64,000 nt of DNA from Pseudomonas syringae KCTC 12500 (GCF_000507185.2 NZ_AYTM02000002.1:4437501-4501500); one strand, 5' to 3'; counted from the first letter of the stretch, positions 36,529-45,579 are shown. Notes: generated by a model from the letters alone, not told the origin. Program-made: numbers and translations.

Positions 36529-37454
36529 TGCTCGGCCTTGCCGGTAAACGGATGTTCAGTGTGCCAGTGCCGGGCGATATCGACACGACGGGTAAACCAC
36601 ACTTGCTCATGGCCTTTGGCGTACTCGATGAAACGCTTGAGTGCGGCGAGGCGGGCGGGGCGGCCGATCAGGCGGCAATGCAGGCCGATGGAAAGCATCT
36701 TCGGCGCGTCTTCGCCTTCGGCATACAGCACGTCGAACGCATCCTTGAGGTATTGGAAGAACTGCTCGCCATTGTTGAAACCCTGCACCTGGGTGAAACG
36801 CATGTCGTTGGTATCCAGGGTGTACGGAATCACCAGATGAGGCTTGCCGGTCGGGTTGTTCGGCTCCCAGTACGGCAGGTCATCGTCGTAGGTGTCGCAA
36901 TCATAGAGAAAACCGCCTTCCTCCATGACCAGACGCCGGGTGTTGGGGCCGGTGCGCCCGGTGTACCAGCCCAGCGGCCGTTCGCCGCTGATCTCGGTGA
37001 GGATCTGGATCGCCTGGCGCATGTGCTCACGCTCCTGGGCTTCGTCCATGTTCTGGTAGTCGATCCAGCGATAGCCGTGGCTGCAGATCTCATGACCTTC
37101 GGCGACCATGGCGCGGATCACCTCTGGATGACGCTGCGCGGCCATGGCCACGGCAAAAATGGTCAGGGGGATATCGAACTGCCTGAACAGCTTGAGAATG
37201 CGCCACACACCGGCGCGGCTGCCGTATTCGTACAGCGACTCCATGCTCATGTTGCGCTGGCCCTGGAGTGGCTGCGCGGCAACCATCTCGGACAGGAAGG
37301 CTTCTGATTCCTTGTCGCCATGCAGAATATTGCGCTCGCCACCTTCCTCGTAATTCAGCACGAAAGACAAGGCAATGCGCGCATTACCCGGCCAGCGTGG
37401 GTGAGGCGGGTTGTTGCCGTAACCGATCAGGTCGCGTGGGTAGTCAGCGCTCAC
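36525..37454 (-). CDS. puuE: Allantoinase, polysaccharide-deacetylase type
   Basis: 309 aa. It opens the hydantoin ring of allantoin to allantoate. It belongs to the PuuE type, which resembles polysaccharide deacetylases and is unrelated to the metal-dependent amidohydrolase AllB. Recognisable segments are MSADYPRDLIGYGNNPPHPRWP at the start, NILHGDKESEAFLSEM, SHGYRWIDYQNM and GWYTGRTGPNTR. It is the first gene of the minus-strand series, with a YTGTRTACAR palindrome about 88 bases before its ATG. Confidence 0.95.
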   Translation of the reverse strand: MSADYPRDLIGYGNNPPHPRWPGNARIALSFVLNYEEGGERNILHGDKESEAFLSEMVAAQPLQGQRNMSMESLYEYGSRAGVWRILKLFRQFDIPLTIFAVAMAAQRHPEVIRAMVAEGHEICSHGYRWIDYQNMDEAQEREHMRQAIQILTEISGERPLGWYTGRTGPNTRRLVMEEGGFLYDCDTYDDDLPYWEPNNPTGKPHLVIPYTLDTNDMRFTQVQGFNNGEQFFQYLKDAFDVLYAEGEDAPKMLSIGLHCRLIGRPARLAALKRFIEYAKGHEQVWFTRRVDIARHWHTEHPFTGKAEQ

Positions 37455-37541
37455 TGCAAGCTTCCTTCTTGTCCATGGGGTGCGTTGGATGCGTTAAGTC
37501 AGGTGCAATGCCAATAGCGGTCAAGGCACTGTCGGATCAAG

Positions 37542-37553
37542 ATTGTATACAAT
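37542..37553. promoter_or_regulatory. Palindromic GntR-type operator upstream of puuE
   Basis: ATTGTATACAAT is a perfect 12-base palindrome located about 88 bases before the puuE start. Related sites sit before uraH and the gntR gene. TTGTATACAA-like sequences are typical of FCD-type GntR regulators. Confidence 0.6.
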
Positions 37554-37746
37554 TTTATTTTCAGCTTGTAACCCTGTACGTTTCTGCACCGAAGCGTCTC
37601 GGCAAGAGTAAAACAAGCAAGAAACCTGCCTGACTGGTCAGCTAATCGTAAAAAACCTGATATTTTTCCTCTGCTTCCTTCTTGTATGGCCAATCCCGCG
37701 CCCAGCCAGCGTCCTGGCTAAGGGCTGTGGAACGATGAAGAATTTA

Positions 37747-37756
37747 TTGTGTACAG
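37747..37756. promoter_or_regulatory. GntR-type operator copy upstream of uraH
   Basis: TTGTGTACAG matches the puuE site at eight of ten positions. It lies 97 bases before the uraH start codon. Confidence 0.5.
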
Positions 37757-37852
37757 GTTTTCCCGAAAGTGTCTTAATCGGTCGCAATCGCACGATGTAG
37801 AGCACTTCATTGGTGCACTGCTTCACCATGGCCGGCTGTGAGGAGTGAAGTT

Positions 37853-38206
37853 TTGGGAAAATTGACCACACATGTACTGGACGCCGCCCATGGCTGCCCC
37901 GGCAGCGCCATCCGCATCGAGTTGTACCGGGTCGAAGACCAGCGACTGCTGCATATTGTCAGTACGCTTACCAACAGCGATGGGCGCTGCGATGCGCCGC
38001 TGTTGCAGGGTGAGGCTTATCAATCCGGCGTCTATCAATTGCACTTCAAGGCTGGCGATTATTACCGCACGCGGGGCGTGGTTCTGAATGAGCCTGCCTT
38101 TCTCGATGAGGTGGTGCTGCGCTTCGGCATTGATGCAGGTCAGGAACACTTTCATGTCCCGCTGCTAATCTCGCCGTACAGCTACTCGACGTACCGGGGC
38201 AGCTGA
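37853..38206 (+). CDS. uraH: 5-hydroxyisourate hydrolase (transthyretin-like)
   Basis: 117 aa from a TTG start at 37853, with AGGAG seven bases upstream. This start gives MGKLTTHVLDAAHGCPGS, the usual opening of the family, and the usual length. It hydrolyses 5-hydroxyisourate, the product of PuuD, to OHCU, the substrate of UraD. The C-terminal YRGS signature is present. It is divergent from puuE, and a strong terminator follows. No signal peptide is seen, so it should be cytoplasmic. Confidence 0.94.
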   Translation: MGKLTTHVLDAAHGCPGSAIRIELYRVEDQRLLHIVSTLTNSDGRCDAPLLQGEAYQSGVYQLHFKAGDYYRTRGVVLNEPAFLDEVVLRFGIDAGQEHFHVPLLISPYSYSTYRGS

Positions 38207-38215
38207 ATACCTCTT

Positions 38216-38243
38216 GCCCGCCCCACACTGCGGGCTTTTTTTT
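38216..38243 (+). terminator. Terminator of uraH
   Basis: GCCCGC and GCGGGC form a stem around an eight-base loop, followed by eight T. It starts ten bases after the uraH stop, so the gntR gene downstream needs its own promoter. Confidence 0.85.
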
Positions 38244-38264
38244 GCGCGTGTCTGCGCGTTTGCC

Positions 38265-38274
38265 CTGTGTACAA
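38265..38274. promoter_or_regulatory. GntR-type operator copy upstream of the gntR gene
   Basis: CTGTGTACAA is the third copy of the YTGTRTACAR palindrome. It lies 44 bases before the regulator's ATG, as expected for autoregulation. Confidence 0.5.
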
Positions 38275-38317
38275 TGCGCCAGTCCCGACGCCGTAATTCA
38301 CCTGCGCACGAGTGCCC

Positions 38318-39067
38318 ATGAACGACCAGTCTCTGCCTCTCAAGAAACAGCCGCGCAGGCTTGGCCTAAGCCGTAACGTCACGCAAGACGATATCGTTTA
38401 CGAACATGTCTTCGATGCCATCCTGGAACAGCGGCTGGCGCCGGGTACCAAACTGAGTGAAGAGGCGCTGGGCGAGATTTTCGGTGTCAGCCGCACGATC
38501 ATTCGTCGCGCTCTGTCGCGGCTGGGGCATGAGGGCGTCGTGCTGTTGCGCCCCAATCGTGGCGCGGTGGTCGCCAGCCCCAGCGTTGAAGAGGCGCGTC
38601 AGGTGTTTTTCGCGCGGCGCATGGTCGAGAAGGCAATCACGCAACTGGCGGTCGAGCACGCCACTGCCGAGCAGTTGGCCGAGCTGCGTCAGATGGTCAG
38701 CGACGAGCGCGACAGCTTTGCTCGCGGTGATCGGGGCGCCGGTATTCGTCTGTCCGGCGAGTTTCACCTTCAGTTGGCCGTGGCCGCTAGAAACGCGCCG
38801 CTGATCAGCTTCCAGCGCAGTCTGGTGTCGCAGACCTCACTGATCATTGCCCAGTACGAAACCGGCAATCGCACGCATTGTTCCTACGATGAACACAACC
38901 AGTTGATCGACGCCATCGAAGCCCGCAATGCAGCGCTGGCCGTCGAATTGATGATGCATCACATGGACCACATCGACAGCAAGCTCAACCTTGACGAAGA
39001 CAGCGCCTCTGACGACCTGCATGCAGTGTTCTCGCATGTCATGGGCCGGAAAAAGACGGAGCGTTGA
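38318..39067 (+). CDS. GntR-family regulator (FCD type), probable purine-catabolism repressor
   Basis: 249 aa from the ATG at 38318 (MNDQSLPLKKQPRR); a GTG two codons earlier is also open. The winged helix is at about 25-90 (VYEHVFDAILEQRLAPGTKLSEEALGEIFGVSRTIIRRALSRL). An all-helical FCD ligand domain follows, with metal-type His and Asp positions (SGEFHLQLA, HNQLIDAI, MMHHMDHID). A palindrome 44 bases upstream recurs before puuE and uraH, so this protein is the best candidate to bind all three. The ligand is probably a ureide or urate intermediate (inference). Confidence 0.88.
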   Translation: MNDQSLPLKKQPRRLGLSRNVTQDDIVYEHVFDAILEQRLAPGTKLSEEALGEIFGVSRTIIRRALSRLGHEGVVLLRPNRGAVVASPSVEEARQVFFARRMVEKAITQLAVEHATAEQLAELRQMVSDERDSFARGDRGAGIRLSGEFHLQLAVAARNAPLISFQRSLVSQTSLIIAQYETGNRTHCSYDEHNQLIDAIEARNAALAVELMMHHMDHIDSKLNLDEDSASDDLHAVFSHVMGRKKTER

Positions 39068-39090
39068 GGCCGCGCGGATAATTCAACTTT

Positions 39091-39166
39091 CGTGCGACGT
39101 TCCGTGTCGTCATGCCGTTGCGGACGCTCCGCATCCTCTTGACGACGCTGGAACGTGAGGAGCGAG
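39091..39166. repeat. Short-hairpin repeat cluster (GACGCT...family)
   Basis: Several small imperfect hairpins of the GACG/CGTC kind follow one another, ending GACGCTGGAACGTGAGG. The same type of element lies at 53374-53493. It fills the gap between the gntR stop and the end of guaD. Confidence 0.5.
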
Positions 39167-39169
39167 GTG

Positions 39170-40483
39170 CTAGCCTCTGTCATGCACCAATCGGCCACCC
39201 GACCAGGTCTGCTTCACCGTCCGGTCATCACCGATGGTCATCAGCACGAACAGAATCTCTTCGATAGTCTTCGCCTGCTTCAAGCGATACGACAGCAGTG
39301 GGGTGGCGTTGTAGTCGAGCACCAGGAAGTCAGCCTCGTTGCCGGGCTTCAGGCTGCCGACCTTGTCTTCCAGACGCAGCGCCCGCGCGCCGCCCAGTGT
39401 CGCCAGGTACAGTGACTTGAACGGATTGAGCCGCGCGCCCTGCATCTGCATGACTTTGTAGGCCTCGTTGAGGGTCTGCAGAATCGAAAAGCTGGTGCCG
39501 CCGCCCACGTCGGTTCCCAGGCCGACATTCACCTTGTGCTTCTCGGTCATTGGCAGGTTGAACAGGCCGCTGCCCAGAAACAGGTTGGAGGTCGGGCAGA
39601 AGGCAATCGCCGAACCGGTCTGCGCCAGTCGGGCGCATTGTTCGTCGCACAGGTGCACGCCGTGGGCGAACACCGAGCGCTCGCCGAGCAGGTTGAAGTG
39701 ATCGTAGACGTCCAGATAATGCTTGCGCTCCGGGAACAGCGCCTTGACCCACTCGATCTCCTGAAGGTTCTCGCTGATGTGGGTCTGCAGGTACAGGCCG
39801 GGGTATTCGGTGAGCAACTGGCCGGCGAGGCTCAATTGTTCCGGGCTGCTGGTCGGCGCGAAGCGCGGCGTCACTGCGTAGCTCAAACGCCCTTTGCCAT
39901 GCCAGCGCTCGATCAGTGCCTTGCTGTCGGCGTACCCGGATTCCGGCGTATCGACCAGGTAATCCGGTGCATTGCGGTCCATCATCACCTTGCCGGCGAT
40001 CATGCGCAGATCAAGTGCCTGGGCCGCACTGAAAAATGCCTCGACCGATTCCTTGTGCACACTGCCGAACACCAGCGCCGTGGTCGTACCGTTGCGCAGC
40101 AATTCCTTGATGAAGATGTCGGCCACCTGCGCCGAGTGCGCGGGGTCGGCGAACTGGCTTTCGCAGGGAAAGGTGTAGGTGTTGAGCCAATCCAGCAATT
40201 GCTCGCCGTAGGAGCCGATCATGCCGGTTTGCGGCAAGTGAATATGGGTGTCGATGAACCCCGGTGTGATCAGGGCGTCCGGGTATTCGATCAGCTCGAC
40301 ATCGTCGTCGAGGCGCTCCAGCAGATCGGCAGCGTGACCCACCGAAACGATCTTGCCGTCCTCGACCAGCAACAGGCCGTCGGCAAAGTATTCATAGGAT
40401 GCATCCAGCGCCACTTCGGCCGGGTCGGCGAGGCTGTGAACGATGGCGGCGCGGTAAGCTTTACGGCGGGAAACTGAACTCAT
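39170..40483 (-). CDS. guaD: Guanine deaminase
   Basis: 437 aa from the ATG at 40483; the ATG at 40504, which overlaps the xdhC stop, is an alternative that would couple translation. It converts guanine to xanthine with a bound zinc. Amidohydrolase hallmarks are PGFIDTHIHLPQ (HxH ligands), QTHISENLQEIEWV, FAHGVHLCDEQ, and GTDVGGGTSFSILQTL with the last Asp ligand. Length is normal for bacterial guanine deaminase. It is the last gene of the xdhA-xdhB-xdhC-guaD operon and supplies xanthine to the dehydrogenase encoded upstream. Confidence 0.95.
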   Translation of the reverse strand: MSSVSRRKAYRAAIVHSLADPAEVALDASYEYFADGLLLVEDGKIVSVGHAADLLERLDDDVELIEYPDALITPGFIDTHIHLPQTGMIGSYGEQLLDWLNTYTFPCESQFADPAHSAQVADIFIKELLRNGTTTALVFGSVHKESVEAFFSAAQALDLRMIAGKVMMDRNAPDYLVDTPESGYADSKALIERWHGKGRLSYAVTPRFAPTSSPEQLSLAGQLLTEYPGLYLQTHISENLQEIEWVKALFPERKHYLDVYDHFNLLGERSVFAHGVHLCDEQCARLAQTGSAIAFCPTSNLFLGSGLFNLPMTEKHKVNVGLGTDVGGGTSFSILQTLNEAYKVMQMQGARLNPFKSLYLATLGGARALRLEDKVGSLKPGNEADFLVLDYNATPLLSYRLKQAKTIEEILFVLMTIGDDRTVKQTWSGGRLVHDRG

Positions 40484-40500
40484 GGCACTCTCGTTGGGAC

Positions 40501-41340
40501 TCATTGCGACTGACTGCGGCGCGATGCAGGCAGCAGTCTGGCGATAGGTTCGGCGTTGGCGGTGTGTTGGCCAAAGCTGACATTGTAAGTGGCGATTATT
40601 TCCGCGGCGATCGACACCGCGATCTCGATGGGTAGCTTGCCTTTGACCTCGGCCAGGCCCATCGGGCAACGCATGCGTTGCAGCAGACTGGCGTCGAAAC
40701 CGCGCTCCCGCAAGCGATGTTCGAACTTGACCCGTTTGGTTTTCGAGCCGATCAGCCCGAAGTAACCAAAGTCGCCACGCCTGAGGATGGCGGCCGTCAG
40801 TTCCAGATCCAGCTGATGGTTGTGGGTCATCACGATGCAATAGGTGCCGACCGGCAGTTGCGCGACCTCGTCGACCGGCTCGTCGTTGATGATCTTCGTC
40901 ACGCCCTCGGGCATCGGCTCGGGGAATTCCTGCTCACGGCTGTCGATCCAGCGTACCCGGCAGGGCAGGCTGGCCAGCAGCGGCACCAGGGCGCGGCCGA
41001 CGTGACCTGCACCGAACACGGCGATCTGCGCGACGGGCTCGCCCATCGGTTCGAACAACAGCACGTTCACGCCGCCGCAGCACTGGCCCAGGCTTGCACC
41101 CAGGTTGAAGCGTTCCAGGCGCGTCTGCCGGGTGCCGCTGGCAAGCATCTCGCGGGCGATTTCCATGGCCTTGTATTCCAGGTGGCCGCCACCGATGGTG
41201 TCGTGGATGTGCTCGGCGCAGACCACCATTTTCGATCCGGCATTACGTGGCGTGGAGCCCAGCTCCTCGATGATCGTCACCAGAATGCCGGGTTCTCCAC
41301 GGGCCTGCAGCTCGGCCAGGGCGCTGATCCAGTTGTTCAT
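40501..41340 (-). CDS. xdhC: Xanthine dehydrogenase accessory protein
   Basis: 279 aa. XdhC binds molybdenum cofactor, promotes its sulfuration and hands it to the large subunit. The N-terminal part has GSTPRNAGSKMVV and the conserved GQCCGG Cys pair. The C-terminal part has a Rossmann-like segment (AVFGAGHVGRALVPLLASLPCRVRWID) and YFGLIGSKTKR. It overlaps xdhB by four bases and lies directly before guaD, the usual order in Pseudomonas. Confidence 0.95.
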   Translation of the reverse strand: MNNWISALAELQARGEPGILVTIIEELGSTPRNAGSKMVVCAEHIHDTIGGGHLEYKAMEIAREMLASGTRQTRLERFNLGASLGQCCGGVNVLLFEPMGEPVAQIAVFGAGHVGRALVPLLASLPCRVRWIDSREQEFPEPMPEGVTKIINDEPVDEVAQLPVGTYCIVMTHNHQLDLELTAAILRRGDFGYFGLIGSKTKRVKFEHRLRERGFDASLLQRMRCPMGLAEVKGKLPIEIAVSIAAEIIATYNVSFGQHTANAEPIARLLPASRRSQSQ

Positions 41341-43856
41341 TTCTGCTCCAGGACAGAGTGATCCAGGCCAGGCGCCTTCGCGAGCAAGCTCGCTCCCACG
41401 GGAGCATCCTGAATAGGTGAAGGCGAGCCTGGCGCCTCTTCATTTGCTCGCGAAGCGGCAGAAACAGTCGGCTCGGCCCTTTCGCTGGGTGCACGACGCG
41501 CAGCGCTGTGCTGGCGCATCTGTTCGCAGCCCCACAACACTTTTTCCGGCGTCGCCGGGGCGTCGATGTCTGGTTGATGACGATAGTCACCCAAGCTCGC
41601 CACGGCGTCCTTGATGGCGCACCAGGCGGCGATGCCGAGCATGAACGGCGGCTCGCCGACGGCCTTGGAATGAAACACCGTGTCTTCCGGGTTCTTGCGG
41701 TTCTCTACCAGCTTGATGCGCAGATCGAGCGGCATGTCTGCCACTGCCGGGATCTTGTAGGACGCCGGGCCGCTGGTCATCAGCTTGCCCTTGTCGTTCC
41801 ACACCAGTTCCTCGGTGGTCAGCCAGCCGGCGCCCTGAATATAGCCGCCTTCGACCTGACCGATATCGATGGCCGGGTTCAGCGACGCGCCGACATCGTG
41901 AAGGATGTCGGTGCGTAACATCTTGTATTCGCCGGTCAGCGTATCGACGATGACCTCCACGCAGGCTGCGCCAAAGGCGTAGTAATAGAACGGCCGGCCA
42001 CGCGCCTGGCTGCGGTCGTAAAAAATCTTCGGCGTCTTGTAATAGCCGGTGCTCGACAGCGACACCTGGCCCATCCATGCCAATTGCGCCAGTTCGGCGA
42101 ACGGCAGGTACAGCTCGCCGATCCGCACATGGCCGTTGCGGAATTCGACCTCTGCTTCGCTCACCTGGTAGTGCATGGCAGCAAACTCCACCAGCCTTTG
42201 CTTGAGGATTTCAGCAGCATTCTGTGCGGCTTTGCCGTTCAGGTCCGTACCGCTCGAAGCGGCAGTGGGCGAGGTGTTCGGCACCTTGTCGGTGTTGGTC
42301 GCAGTGATCTGGATGCGCTCGATGTCCACCTGGAACACCTCGGCCACGACCTGCGCGACCTTGGTGTTCAAGCCCTGGCCCATTTCAGTGCCGCCATGGT
42401 TCAGGTGGATGCTGCCGTCGGTGTAGATATGAACCAGCGCACCGGCCTGATTGAGAAAGCTGGCGGTGAACGAGATGCCGAACTTGACCGGTGTCAGCGC
42501 CAGGCCTTTTTTCAGCACCGGGCTGCCGGCATTGAACGCACGAATCGCTTCGCGTCGCTCGGCGTACTGGCTGCTTTGCTCGAGGTCGGTGGTCATCTCT
42601 TCCAGCAGGTTGTGTTCGACCGTCTGGTAATAGTGGGTGACGTTGCGCTCGGTCTTGCCGTAATAGTTGGCCTTGCGCACGTGCAGCGGGTCCTTGCCGA
42701 GGAAGCGTGCAATGCAGTCCATGACCTCTTCGATGGCGACCATGCCCTGCGGGCCGCCAAAGCCCCGGTAGGCGGTGTTGGACGCGGTGTGCGTCTTGCA
42801 GCGGTGACCGTTGACGGTGGCTTCGCCCAGGTAATACGCGTTGTCGGCATGAAACATGGCGCGGTCGACGATGGACGCCGAGAGGTCCGGCGAATAGCCA
42901 CAGTTGCCGGCCAGATCCAGCTGTATGCCCTGCAAACGACCGTCATCGTCGAAGCCCACGTCGTACTCGATGTAGAACGGGTGGCGCTTGCCGGTCATCT
43001 GCATGTCTTCGAAGCGTTGCAGGCGCATCTTGGTGGGCTGGCCGGTCAAGCGGGCAATCACGGCGCACAGGCAGGCCGGACTGGCCGCCTGGGTTTCCTT
43101 GCCGCCAAAACCACCGCCCATGCGGCGCATGTCGACCACGATGCGGTTCATCGGCACGCCCAGCACCTCGGCCACCAGCTTCTGGATTTCCGTGGGGTTC
43201 TGGGTCGAGCAATAGACGATCATGCCGCCGTCTTCGGTCGGCATCACCGAGGAGATCTGGGTTTCCAGGTAAAAATGTTCCTGGCCGCCAATGTGCAGGT
43301 TGCCCTGCAGGCGGTGGGTTGCGCGCGCCAGGGCAGCGGCAGAGTCGCCACGCTTGTGGGTATGGCTGTCGAGCACGAAATGCTTCTGGCGCAGGGCCTG
43401 GACCACATCCAGCACCGGTTGCAGGTCTTCGTATTCGATGATTGCCGCCATAGCTGCCTGGCGTGCAATGTCCAGGTCGCTAGCCGCCACCGCGAGCACC
43501 GGTTGCCCGACGAACTCCACCTTGTCGATGGCCAGCAGCGGGTCGCCGGGCAGCAACGGCCCAATGTCCTTGAGCCCCGGAATATCCTGATGGGTAATCG
43601 CGATGCGTACACCTTCGAAGGCGTAGCAGGGCGAGGTATCGATGCTGATGATGCGCGCATGGGCTCGGTCGGAAAGGCGTGCGTAGACGTGCAACTGGTT
43701 GGGAAATTCCAGGCGATCATCGATGTACACCGCTTCGCCTGACACGTGCTTGTCGGCACTGTCGTGCTTGACGCTGCGGCCCACGCCGGTGTTCAGACCC
43801 TGCTGAAATACCGCAAGCATCTCGGCCTGGGTGGTGTTTGGGGAATGCTCAGACAT
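41337..43856 (-). CDS. xdhB: Xanthine dehydrogenase, molybdopterin-binding subunit
   Basis: 839 aa. This large subunit holds the molybdenum centre where xanthine or hypoxanthine is hydroxylated to urate. Visible motifs are GGGFGGKETQAA, TAYRGFGGPQG, the NHGGTEMGQGLNTK cofactor loop, and KAVGEPPFMLG with the catalytic Glu. The usual end (VLWGCEQMR) is followed by about 55 extra residues rich in Ala, Ser, Pro and Glu. The last part (APVGASLLAKAP) is the translation of a REP-type palindrome, so the tail is probably a recent addition. The start overlaps the end of xdhA by eight bases. Confidence 0.95.
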   Translation of the reverse strand: MSEHSPNTTQAEMLAVFQQGLNTGVGRSVKHDSADKHVSGEAVYIDDRLEFPNQLHVYARLSDRAHARIISIDTSPCYAFEGVRIAITHQDIPGLKDIGPLLPGDPLLAIDKVEFVGQPVLAVAASDLDIARQAAMAAIIEYEDLQPVLDVVQALRQKHFVLDSHTHKRGDSAAALARATHRLQGNLHIGGQEHFYLETQISSVMPTEDGGMIVYCSTQNPTEIQKLVAEVLGVPMNRIVVDMRRMGGGFGGKETQAASPACLCAVIARLTGQPTKMRLQRFEDMQMTGKRHPFYIEYDVGFDDDGRLQGIQLDLAGNCGYSPDLSASIVDRAMFHADNAYYLGEATVNGHRCKTHTASNTAYRGFGGPQGMVAIEEVMDCIARFLGKDPLHVRKANYYGKTERNVTHYYQTVEHNLLEEMTTDLEQSSQYAERREAIRAFNAGSPVLKKGLALTPVKFGISFTASFLNQAGALVHIYTDGSIHLNHGGTEMGQGLNTKVAQVVAEVFQVDIERIQITATNTDKVPNTSPTAASSGTDLNGKAAQNAAEILKQRLVEFAAMHYQVSEAEVEFRNGHVRIGELYLPFAELAQLAWMGQVSLSSTGYYKTPKIFYDRSQARGRPFYYYAFGAACVEVIVDTLTGEYKMLRTDILHDVGASLNPAIDIGQVEGGYIQGAGWLTTEELVWNDKGKLMTSGPASYKIPAVADMPLDLRIKLVENRKNPEDTVFHSKAVGEPPFMLGIAAWCAIKDAVASLGDYRHQPDIDAPATPEKVLWGCEQMRQHSAARRAPSERAEPTVSAASRANEEAPGSPSPIQDAPVGASLLAKAPGLDHSVLEQK
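41376..41455. repeat. REP-like inverted repeat inside the 3' end of xdhB
   Basis: CTTCGCGAGCAA at 41376-41387 and its exact complement at 41444-41455 flank 56 bases. The left arm continues into GCTCGCTCCCAC, the common Pseudomonas REP form also seen at 31701-31769. Here the element lies within the reading frame of xdhB. Confidence 0.75.
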
Positions 43857-45303
43857 AGTCAGTCACCCGCGTTGGAACCGCTGGGGTCTGTAATTCGATG
43901 AAGTACTTGCGCAGCAGGTTTTGCGCGCTCAACAGGCGGTATTCCTTGCTCGCCCGGAAATCCGACAGCGGAGTGAAGTCCTCGCTCAGTGCAGCGCAGG
44001 CGCGCTCGACGGTTGCATGGTTCCATGGCTGCCCGATCAGCGCCTGTTCGCAGGCCGCTGCACGTTTCGGAATCGCCGCCATACCGCCGAACGCTACGCG
44101 AGCCTCGTGGATCACGCCATCTTCAAGGGTCAGGCGAAAAGCAGCGCAGACCGCCGAGATGTCATCATCCAGACGTTTGGAGACTTTATAGGCGCGGAAA
44201 ATCTGTCGCGCAGAGGCGGTGGGCACGATGATCTTTTCGATGAACTCGCTTTCCTGACGGGCCGTGACCTTATAGTCGATGAAATAGTCTTCCAGCGCCA
44301 AAGTGCGCTGACTGTTGCCTTTGCGCAGCACGATCTGCGCGCCAAGGGCGATCAGCAGCGGCGGGGAGTCGCCGATGGGGGAGGCGTTGCCGATGTTGCC
44401 ACCCAGCGTGCCCTGATTGCGGATCTGCAACGAAGCAAAGCGCTGCAGTAACTCGCCAAAGTCCGGGTATTCGGCCTTTAGCGCTGCATAACAGTCGGTC
44501 AGCGGGGTTGCCGCACCGATCTCCAGGCGATCGTCGAAACGCTTCACGCCCTTCATCTCGTCGATGTGTCCGACGTAAATCATCACTGGCAACTGTTTGT
44601 GAAACTGCGTGACTTCCAGGGCCAGATCGGTGCCGCCGGCCAGCAGACGCGCCTGTGGATGGCTGTCGTAGAGGTCCGCCAGATCCGCCACGGTCAGCGG
44701 AATGAAGCAGCGTTTTTCGCCGTCATTCAGTTCATCGGTGCCGGCCGGGGCGATGGCGCGCAGGCGTTCGACGGTTTGCGCCTGGCGCTGATCGAACTGG
44801 TCCGGCAGGCGCTGCGCGCAAGACTGCTCGGCGGCGGCCAGAATAGGGCGATAGCCGGTGCAGCGACACAGGTTGCCGGCCAGGGCTTCGTGGGCCTGAT
44901 GGGCATCGGCTTCGCTGCTGTTCTTTTGCAGGGCAAACAGCGACATCACGAAACCCGGGGTACAAAAGCCGCATTGCGAGCCATGACACTCGACCATCGC
45001 CTTCTGCACGCTGTGCAACTGGCCCTGATGTTTGAGGTCCTCGACGCTGATCAATTGTTTGCCGTGCAGCGACGCCATGAACGTCAGGCATGAATTGAGG
45101 CTGCGATAACGCAGCGTTTGCTCGCCGTCGGCGTCACTGTGCAACTCGCCTACCACGACGGTGCAGGCACCGCAGTCACCACTGGCACAACCTTCCTTGG
45201 TACCGGGCTTGTGTGCCTGCTCACGCAGGTAGGTCAGCACGGTCATGTTCGGATTCAGGCTGCGCTCGGTTTTTAGCTCTTGGTTCAAAAGGAACTTAAT
45301 CAC
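43849..45303 (-). CDS. xdhA: Xanthine dehydrogenase, iron-sulfur/FAD subunit
   Basis: 484 aa from a GTG start (MIKFLLNQELKTERSL). It carries electrons from the molybdenum subunit to NAD+. A plant-type [2Fe-2S] cluster is formed by C39, C44, C47 and C72; a second by C111, C114, C146 and C148 (CGFCTPGF, NLCRCTGYRPI). The FAD-binding domain begins near residue 190, with LLAGGTDLALEV and TLGGNIGNASPIGD. It is the first gene of xdhA-xdhB-xdhC-guaD, divergent from a GntR regulator gene 276 bases away. Confidence 0.95.
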   Translation of the reverse strand: MIKFLLNQELKTERSLNPNMTVLTYLREQAHKPGTKEGCASGDCGACTVVVGELHSDADGEQTLRYRSLNSCLTFMASLHGKQLISVEDLKHQGQLHSVQKAMVECHGSQCGFCTPGFVMSLFALQKNSSEADAHQAHEALAGNLCRCTGYRPILAAAEQSCAQRLPDQFDQRQAQTVERLRAIAPAGTDELNDGEKRCFIPLTVADLADLYDSHPQARLLAGGTDLALEVTQFHKQLPVMIYVGHIDEMKGVKRFDDRLEIGAATPLTDCYAALKAEYPDFGELLQRFASLQIRNQGTLGGNIGNASPIGDSPPLLIALGAQIVLRKGNSQRTLALEDYFIDYKVTARQESEFIEKIIVPTASARQIFRAYKVSKRLDDDISAVCAAFRLTLEDGVIHEARVAFGGMAAIPKRAAACEQALIGQPWNHATVERACAALSEDFTPLSDFRASKEYRLLSAQNLLRKYFIELQTPAVPTRVTDYV

Positions 45304-45579
45304 GGCGCAAAGCCCTCACGTTTATTGTCATCAGACATGTCGATGAATCTATCAGCTATGTTTATTGGGTCAATTTGTTTCTGACTTCAGAGTCAGGAAA
45401 TTGAGTTTTTCGGCCATCTGCCGATCAAACAACCTCTGGTTCTTGAATTGCCTGCCGGCTGTATTCAAGGTTTTGCGTATTTCGTGCCAGTTTCCGCGTT
45501 TATGGCCCTGCGCCACCGGTGCCGGTTGCGATACACTCCGCGGCTTGCATGCGGAACTGGTTTTTTCTGAAGGATAGTC

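Larger units (their letters stand above)
37455..37852. other. Divergent promoter region between puuE and uraH
   Basis: 398 bases without a gene, AT-rich compared with its flanks. It carries two copies of a TTGTRTACAR palindrome (37543-37552 and 37747-37756), one near each gene start. Expression of both directions is probably controlled by the same repressor. Confidence 0.6.

Noticed and set aside
39536..40477. Plus-strand open frame opposite guaD
   Set aside because: It has no domain features; guaD on the other strand has all amidohydrolase motifs.
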